Source: CAIXZV01 sp963697365
GTDB lineage: Bacteria; Chloroflexota; Limnocylindria; Limnocylindrales; CSP1-4
Direction: 5' to 3'
NCBI GenBank assembly: GCA_963697365.1
Contig: CAVONT010000017.1
Coordinates: 310,001-374,000 of the forward strand
DNA length: 64,000 nt
The translations under genes and the position numbers were made by a program. Every line of letters begins with the position of its first letter. Position 1 is the first letter of the stretch. Below, in pieces: positions 59,517 to 64,000 of this stretch. The notes below the pieces were generated by a model. That model saw only the letters and a list, made by a program, of their open reading frames with translations, had not been told where the DNA came from and did no database searches.

Positions 59517-59732
59517 CTAGAGGCTCTTGCCGCGCGAGTCGTGGAGCTTGTCGGCGCACTCCACCACGCATCCGGCGGCATCGCGGCCCGCCCGCGGCGA
59601 GAAGTGGAGGTAGCCGTTGAGGTCCTCGGCGCGCTCCAGGCGGCAGCCGCAGGAGACGCAGGTCACGGCCCGTCCGAGCTGCGCGCTGCCGGGGGCGGTG
59701 GCGGGGGCGGGCTCGAATGCGGGGTAGGCCAT
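59517..59732 (-). CDS. Small Cys-rich protein, paralogue A (71 residues)
   Basis: I do not recognise this family. MAYPAFEP opens the protein; then comes CVSCGCRLERAEDLNGYLHF, followed by SPRAGRDAAGCVVECADKLHDS. The conserved parts shared with paralogue B are C-x2-C-x-C, HFxPxAGRDAxGC, VECAD and HDSxGR. Five Cys and two His look like a small metal (zinc) site or redox knuckle. The start was chosen where both paralogues align (MxYPAF); GAGGATCACCTG precedes the ATG. Two independent copies with conserved spacing argue strongly that both are real genes. Confidence 0.72.
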   Translation of the reverse strand: MAYPAFEPAPATAPGSAQLGRAVTCVSCGCRLERAEDLNGYLHFSPRAGRDAAGCVVECADKLHDSRGKSL

Positions 59733-59885
59733 CAGGTGATCCTCGGGTCGGCGCAGCGGCGGTCCGGACCCGGGCGATAGCGCCGAGCCAGCGGTGTGCT
59801 GGTCGATCGTGGACCCCACGAGGAGGCGCAACCATGGGGCACCGGGCGGCAGCCCGGTTGCAGGTCGGTTGTACCGGGAATCGAA

Positions 59886-59914
59886 ACGGCCCCGGGGGCG
59901 TGACCCGGGGCCGT
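59886..59914 (-). terminator. Terminator between the two small Cys-rich genes
   Basis: Perfect 11-bp stem ACGGCCCCGGG (59886-59896) / CCCGGGGCCGT (59904-59914). Read on the minus strand it is followed by TTCGATT, so it ends the transcript of paralogue B. Confidence 0.8.
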
Positions 59915-59938
59915 GTCGTTGTGGTGGGGGACCGGGCT

Positions 59939-60157
59939 CTAGGCGCCCGTCGTCCGGCCGTGGCTGTCGTGCACGGCGTCTGCGCACTCGACCCGGCAGC
60001 CGCGGGCATCGCGGCCGGCCATCGGCGCGAAGTGGAACCATCCCAGTCGGCCCTCTGCCGCAGGCTGCAGCCGGCAGCCGCAGGACTGGCAGGTGACCGG
60101 GCCGCTGTGAGCCTCGGCTCCTCGGATACCGGTGGTGTCGAAGGCGGGGTATGTCAT
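59939..60157 (-). CDS. Small Cys-rich protein, paralogue B (72 residues)
   Basis: Sister of the 59517 gene: MTYPAFDTTGIRGAEAHSG, then CQSCGCRLQPAAEGRLGWFHF and APMAGRDARGCRVECADAVHDS. About half of the residues match paralogue A, including all five Cys and the two His, while the first 25 residues and the linker vary. It has its own Shine-Dalgarno (GACGAGGACC upstream) and its own terminator, so the two copies are separate transcription units and not one split gene. An in-frame ATG further upstream (MTRTTTM) is possible but would not align with paralogue A. No function can be assigned. Confidence 0.72.
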   Translation of the reverse strand: MTYPAFDTTGIRGAEAHSGPVTCQSCGCRLQPAAEGRLGWFHFAPMAGRDARGCRVECADAVHDSHGRTTGA

Positions 60158-60412
60158 CGTCGTGGTCCTCGTCATGCGCGCTGGGTCGTGGGTGGAAGTG
60201 CTGGCACGGGCCGGGACCGGGACCGCAGGCATCCATCGAGCGCCCGGCGTTCACCGGGAGGTGGATCGTGCGCCGAGGGCATCGGCGGCACCATCTCCGA
60301 TCGGGCATCGGGCTGGTTGCAGTTGAGTTGCCCTGGCACGTGGGACACACGCCGGGCATCGGCGTGGCTCCGGCGCTACGCTGTCGGCTCAGGGATCGAA
60401 GGAGGTAGGCTG

Positions 60413-61180
60413 ATGGACCTGGGGCTGCAGGGTCGTCGCGCGCTGGTCGGCGGCGGCGGATCGGGGATCGGCGGCGGGATCGCGTCGGTCCTCGCGGCCG
60501 AGGGCGCCCGGGTGGCGCTGATCGGCCGCACGAGCGAGCGGGTCGAGGCGGAGTCCGTCCGCCTGGGCGGCACGCCCGTCATCGCGGACCTGGCGACACC
60601 CGGCGGACCGCAATCGGCCGTTGACCAGGCCGTCGTCGCGCTTGGCGGCCTCGACCTGCTCGTCATCAACACCGGCGGGCCGCCGGGCGGCACCTTCGAC
60701 ACCCTGACCCCTGACGACTGGGAGGCCGCGATCGACGGCACCCTCAAGTCCGTCCTGCGCCTGCTGCGCGCGGCGCTGCCGCACCTGCGGGAGGGCCTGG
60801 ATCCCGCGGTCCTCGTCGTGCTGTCCTCGTCGGTGCGTGAGCCGATCCCGTCGCTGACGACGTCGAACGTCCTGCGTCCGGGGCTCGCCGGCCTCGTCAA
60901 GACGCTGACGGCCGAGATCGCCCCGGTGCGGATCAACGGCGTGGCGCCGGGACGGATCGCGACCGATCGCATCCGCTACCTCGATGGCCTGCGCGCGGAG
61001 AAGGCCGGCACCACGCCCGAGGAGGTCGCACGCCAGGTGCAGGCGACGATCCCGCTGGGCCGCTACGGCGATCCGGCGGAGATCGGGCGGGTGGGGGCGT
61101 TCCTGCTGTCGCCGGCAGCCTCGTTCGTCACCGGGGCGATCGTGCCGGTGGACGGTGGCATGGTGCGCGCGCTTCCGTAA
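60413..61180 (+). CDS. Atypical short-chain dehydrogenase lacking the catalytic Tyr
   Basis: 255 residues, intact. The cofactor motif is altered (ALVGGGGSGIGGGIASVLA in place of TGxxxGIG), then ALIGRTSERVEAE, LLVINTGGPPGGTF (the usual NNAG is replaced by NTGG), Ser in VVLSSSVREPIPSL, and TTSNVLRPGLAGLVKTLTAE where YxxxK is normally found. VNG is replaced by INGVAPGRIATDR, and the end GRYGDPAEIGRVGAFLLSP...TGAIVPVDGG is normal. This matches a known divergent SDR group with SNxxR in place of YxxxK. GGAGG is well placed before the ATG. Function unknown. Confidence 0.85.
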   Translation: MDLGLQGRRALVGGGGSGIGGGIASVLAAEGARVALIGRTSERVEAESVRLGGTPVIADLATPGGPQSAVDQAVVALGGLDLLVINTGGPPGGTFDTLTPDDWEAAIDGTLKSVLRLLRAALPHLREGLDPAVLVVLSSSVREPIPSLTTSNVLRPGLAGLVKTLTAEIAPVRINGVAPGRIATDRIRYLDGLRAEKAGTTPEEVARQVQATIPLGRYGDPAEIGRVGAFLLSPAASFVTGAIVPVDGGMVRALP

Positions 61181-61237
61181 GCACCGCGCCTGCCGGGGCG
61201 CCGCACGCCGCATGCGGGGGTCCGGCGGCGGACGGTT

Positions 61238-62882
61238 CTAGGGTCGCTGGATCCGCACGTCGTCCACGGCCGCCTCGAGGAGCGTTGAGGCGCCGCCGTC
61301 GACGGCCTGGAACACGATGCGCACGGTCTGGCCTGCCCATGCCGTCGGCGCCTCGAGCGGCGCGGTCGTCCACGCGGCGTCGCGGTCCACCGGCGTGCCG
61401 AGCACCTCGAAGACCAGCGTGCGCGTGCCGTCCTCGGCCTCGATGAAGGCCCGGAGCGCATCGGCCGGCGTGCCCCTGGCGTTGTGGGCGAACGTGTAGC
61501 GGAAGGTCAGGGGACCGATCTCCGCCGGGTCGTCGGGGAGACGGAGCGGTCGGCTGCGCACGGTGCTGGTCCCGTCGAGGTCGTACGCGCTGGGCCTGGT
61601 GCCTGCAGGGGCCCCGGTCACCAGGTCCCTCGACCCGGAGGTCGCGTTGAGCTGCTTGGAGCCGCTCGCGTCGACCGGTGCCGGGTCGGCGACGGCCCAT
61701 GCGCCGGCGGTGGCCGTGTCCGTTCCGTCCGGGTTCACCGTCCAACCCCGGTTGACCTCGAGGTCGTCGTAGAGGGCACCGCAGTTGGCCGCGTCCGATG
61801 CGTCGTCCACGGCCGCGTACGGGCACGCCGCCCGGTCGAGCAGGAGCAGCAGGGCCTCGCGATTGCGGGCGGTCTGGGCGGCGATGGTGGAATCGTCGGG
61901 GTAGTGGTCGCCCCAGACCGTGGCCTTCTCGGTGGGGAACAGCTCGTAGGTGTAGCTGAAGATGCGGTGCACGCCGTACAGCCAGTCGATCTGGTCGCCA
62001 TCGGTGATGTACAGGTCCGATGACTGTTGGGCCCTGTACCCGTTGAGGGCAGCCATCGCGTTGCCGAGTGCGACGAACGTCCGGTGGTCGAGCCTGGTCA
62101 TGTCGGCCGGCACGTCGCGGCGCGTGTAGCCGTACGGCCACAGGATCAGCTCGCCGTTCGTGTGCAGCGTCACGTGGGTGCGGATCTGCTGCACCCCGCC
62201 GACGACCCGGCTGTTGACGAAGTTGCGCAGGGCGCGGGTCTCGGGCGCCGAGAACGGGCGCGGACCGCGGTACGTGTTGCGGGCCTTGTCGCCCGACGAG
62301 CCTCCGCAGCACGCCCATCGGTAGCCGTAGTTCCGGTTGAGGTCCGTGAACAGGGGCGCCCCGGTGGCCGTCCGCTGGCGGTTCTTGCGCCATGCGCGGA
62401 ACGGGTCGCCGGTCAGGTCGTAGCGCAGCCCGTCGGGGTTGAGCGCGAAGACGATGAACGTCTCGCGCCGGTCCACCAGCCGGGTGATCGTCTCGTCGGT
62501 GCCGTAGCCCGTCGTGAGCCAGCCGCAGCAGCGCCAGGGCCTGCTCGGTGGTCATGTGCTCGCGGCCATGGTGGAGGGCGTCCACCAGGACCTCCGGCTC
62601 GTCCTCGTCGTCGGCCACGTTGTCGCTGACCTTGGCCATCCAGATGTCGCGACCCTGGTAGCTCCTGCCGATGGAGAAGACGCTCACGATGTCCGGGTAG
62701 TCCACGGCCGCCTGCTTGATCTCGCCGACGAGCTCGGGCCAGTTGTGGTACCCCGACATGGAGGACGGGAAGTCCGGCTCCGCGGCGGCCACGGGTGCGG
62801 GACCCGCCGCGGTCGCGACCAGCGTGGCGAGGAGGAGGCCGGCGAGCGCGGCGGTCGATCGGGCGCGGGATGGGAGACGCAT
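61238..62882 (-). CDS. Secreted M14 zinc carboxypeptidase (one frameshift)
   Basis: Signal peptide (ARSTAALAGLLLATLVATAAG), then the catalytic domain: YHNWPELVGEIKQAAVDYPDIV, SIGRSYQGRDIWMAKVSDNV. Zinc ligands are in HHGREHMTTEQ (HxxE) and HVTLHTNGELILWPYG (His), with the catalytic Glu in IFSYTYELFPTE. A +1 shift near 62515 separates the HxxE part from GYGTDETITRLVDRRETFIVFALNPDG. The C-terminus from about residue 400 is a beta-rich accessory domain (WTVNPDGTDTATAGAW, TFRYTFAHN, WTTAPLEAPTAWAGQTVRIVF). It hydrolyses C-terminal residues of peptides outside the cell. Confidence 0.9.
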
Positions 62883-62986
62883 GCGCTCAGGGTGACAGAT
62901 GCGGGCCGGGGAGGGGAGGGGGTCGATGGTCCGGCTCGAGGTCGTGCGGCGACGTGCGCACATGCGCAGTGCCGCCATCTTCGGTC

Positions 62987-63015
62987 TTGACAGCGGCACG
63001 TAGTAGTGTCATGAT
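62987..63015 (+). promoter_or_regulatory. Promoter of the merR-type gene
   Basis: Perfect -35 TTGACA (62987-62992), 17-base spacer, -10 CATGAT (63010-63015), ending six bases before the ATG, so the transcript is leaderless or nearly so. TGCGCACATGCGCA (62955-62968) upstream is a palindrome. Confidence 0.65.
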
Positions 63016-63021
63016 ACAGCC

Positions 63022-63675
63022 ATGCACACTGACTACAGCCTCGCCGACCTCGCCCGGCTGGCGGACGTCACCCCCAGGACGATCCGCTACTACGTGGCGC
63101 AGGGCCTGCTGCCGTCTCCGGACGCGGCAGGGCCGGCAACGCGGTACTCGGAAGGGCACCTGGCCCGGCTCCGGCTGATCCGCCGGATGCAGCGGGACCA
63201 CCTGCCGCTCGCGGAGATCCGGGAACGGCTCGAGCAGATGGGTGACGCGGAGGTGGTGAAGACGCTCGCGGCGATGGGCAGCCAGCCGCCGTCGCAGTGG
63301 ACGACAGGCACGCCGGACGAAGCCGTGGGGTATGTCCGCAACCTGATGGAGCAAGCCCGCATCGAGCCCAACGTCCACCCGGCAGGTGAACCGGCCGTCC
63401 GTCGCCTCGCCGAGCCGATGGCCCCGGCGGCGCCCAGGATGGCGCTCAGCAGGAGCATCCAGGCGGACAGGCCGTCGGCCCCGCTCCGCGAGGTGGCCCG
63501 GCCGGCAACCGGTGAGACCGCTCCGCACACGAGGCCGTCACGGTCCACCTGGGAGCACCTCGTCATCACGCCCGACATCGAGATCCACGTCCGACGGCCC
63601 CTCAGGCCGCTCGACAACAAGCGCGCCGACCACCTCGAGCGCTACGCCCGGGAGCTCTTCCAAGACGAGCCGTGA
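63022..63675 (+). CDS. MerR-family transcriptional regulator
   Basis: 217 residues. N-terminal winged helix YSLADLARLADVTPRTIRYYVAQGLLPSPDAAGPATRYSEGHLARLRLIRRMQ, and the dimerisation helix DHLPLAEIRERLEQMGDAEVVKTL. The rest is a long, probably flexible region (about residues 90-170) and a C-terminal segment, WEHLVITPDIEIHVRRPLRPLDNKRADHLERYARELF, that is not a Cys-rich effector site. So it is not a metal sensor of the classical type. The next gene, 122 bases downstream, probably encodes a VWA-domain protein. The start ATG lies almost at the predicted transcription start. Confidence 0.88.
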   Translation: MHTDYSLADLARLADVTPRTIRYYVAQGLLPSPDAAGPATRYSEGHLARLRLIRRMQRDHLPLAEIRERLEQMGDAEVVKTLAAMGSQPPSQWTTGTPDEAVGYVRNLMEQARIEPNVHPAGEPAVRRLAEPMAPAAPRMALSRSIQADRPSAPLREVARPATGETAPHTRPSRSTWEHLVITPDIEIHVRRPLRPLDNKRADHLERYARELFQDEP

Positions 63676-63766
63676 CCCGCCGGCGGCACCGCCGGATCCA
63701 CCAAGTCACCTCGCGTGGCATCGCCGCCGCGCCAACTCCACACCCTGAGACCCGCTCCATCCGGGC

Positions 63767-63783
63767 CTCGAAGAAGCTTCGAG
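63767..63783 (+). other. Small hairpin adjoining the ribosome-binding site of the last gene
   Basis: CTCGAAG-AAG-CTTCGAG (7-3-7) ends just before AAGGAGG, the Shine-Dalgarno sequence of the gene at 63798. It may tune translation or end upstream transcription. Confidence 0.5.
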
Positions 63784-63797
63784 AAGGAGGCCCCTGC

Positions 63798-64000
63798 ATG
63801 ACCCTGCCCAACGAACCCCGCCCCGAGTCCATCCCGACTCCCGCCCGATCCCGTCTCCGGCCATGCGTCCACGCCGGATGCGGCGCCTGGAGCAACCCTG
63901 CGCGTGCGCACCGACCGTCGTCTCATCCGCGCGCAGGCCCGCAGCGTGCGCTACCTGCTCGTCGACGTCGTCGCGCCGACCGTCGCGCGTGACCCGTCGC
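63798..64000 (+). CDS. N-terminus of a probable VWA-domain protein (partial, one frameshift)
   Basis: ATG at 63798 with AAGGAGG well placed. The first residues are MTLPNEPRPESIPTPARSRL. After a shift near 63880 the frame reads GATLRVRTDRRLIRAQARSVRYLLVDVVAPTVARDP to the window end. A stretch like RLIRAxARSVRYLLVxVxAP precedes the metal-ion-dependent adhesion motif in VWA proteins that often follow this type of merR gene. The VWA domain itself lies outside the window, so the call rests on this short match and the neighbour. Confidence 0.5.

Noticed and set aside
59152..60009. Long minus-strand open frame running through 59.2-60.0 kb
   Set aside because: It crosses the 19-bp tandem repeats and a terminator in the shadow of the two small Cys-rich genes; its translation is low-complexity Arg/Pro/Ala-rich with no motif.

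Overview
The window is a GC-rich bacterial chromosome segment of ordinary metabolic genes: no phage, no insertion sequence, no CRISPR, and no tRNA or rRNA that I can see. Single-chain glycyl-tRNA synthetase, PPDK plus PEP carboxylase, OmpR-type two-component systems, many LacI regulators and tungsten-type enzymes fit a GC-rich terrestrial lineage such as Chloroflexota or a deep Actinomycetota relative. This is an inference from gene content and I cannot fix the phylum.

Layout. (1) 1-5.2 kb: an aquaglyceroporin and dihydroxyacetone-kinase subunits DhaM and DhaL on the minus strand, divergent from a second dhaL that is coupled to a histidine kinase and response regulator. (2) 5.3-8.9 kb: glyQS, a SHOCT membrane protein with an overlapping 32-residue membrane peptide, and a sorbitol-dehydrogenase-like enzyme. 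(3) 9.4-26 kb: sugar catabolism. A ribose-type ABC importer, LacI, fucose mutarotase and fucose isomerase are followed by two operons (SDR/VOC/muconolactone-isomerase-like; E1 alpha/beta, LacI, fumarase-type lyase, lactonase-like amidohydrolase, aldehyde:ferredoxin oxidoreductase). Each unit is preceded by a promoter carrying a CG-centred palindrome of the LacI type. (4) 26.2-34.9 kb: LacI, a second sugar ABC importer, a Gfo/Idh/MocA oxidoreductase, a rhamnose-mutarotase-family protein, a URO-D-fold methyltransferase and a B12-binding corrinoid protein. This looks like import and corrinoid-dependent demethylation of a methylated sugar or glycoside. (5) 35-40 kb: a GDP-sugar cluster (ManC, a GDP-mannose-3,5-epimerase-like protein, a GHMP-kinase/nucleotidyltransferase fusion, LacI). 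(6) 40.6-47.3 kb: a tungsten-enzyme operon on the minus strand (FNR-type reductase, NfnA, NfnB, AOR, radical-SAM maturase). (7) 47.4-64 kb: a secreted heparinase II/III-like protein, ppdK, a zinc alcohol dehydrogenase, ppc, a second two-component pair, two tiny paralogous Cys-rich proteins, an atypical SDR, an M14 carboxypeptidase, a MerR regulator and the start of a probable VWA-domain protein.

How the genes fit together: uptake and oxidation of (deoxy/methyl) sugars and glycerol, aldehyde oxidation with low-potential electrons passed to ferredoxin/NAD(P) (AOR plus Nfn), and the PEP-pyruvate-oxaloacetate node (PPDK, PPC).

Many genes are broken by single-base frameshifts, nearly all of them +1 wherever I could phase them, while other long genes (ppdK, ppc, the first AOR, the LacI genes) are clean. 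I treat the broken genes as real genes with probable sequence errors and give whole-gene coordinates. Two intergenic arrays of 17-nt palindromes (7-3-7 geometry, 41-bp period) and several short tandem duplications around stop codons are the most unexplained non-coding structures.
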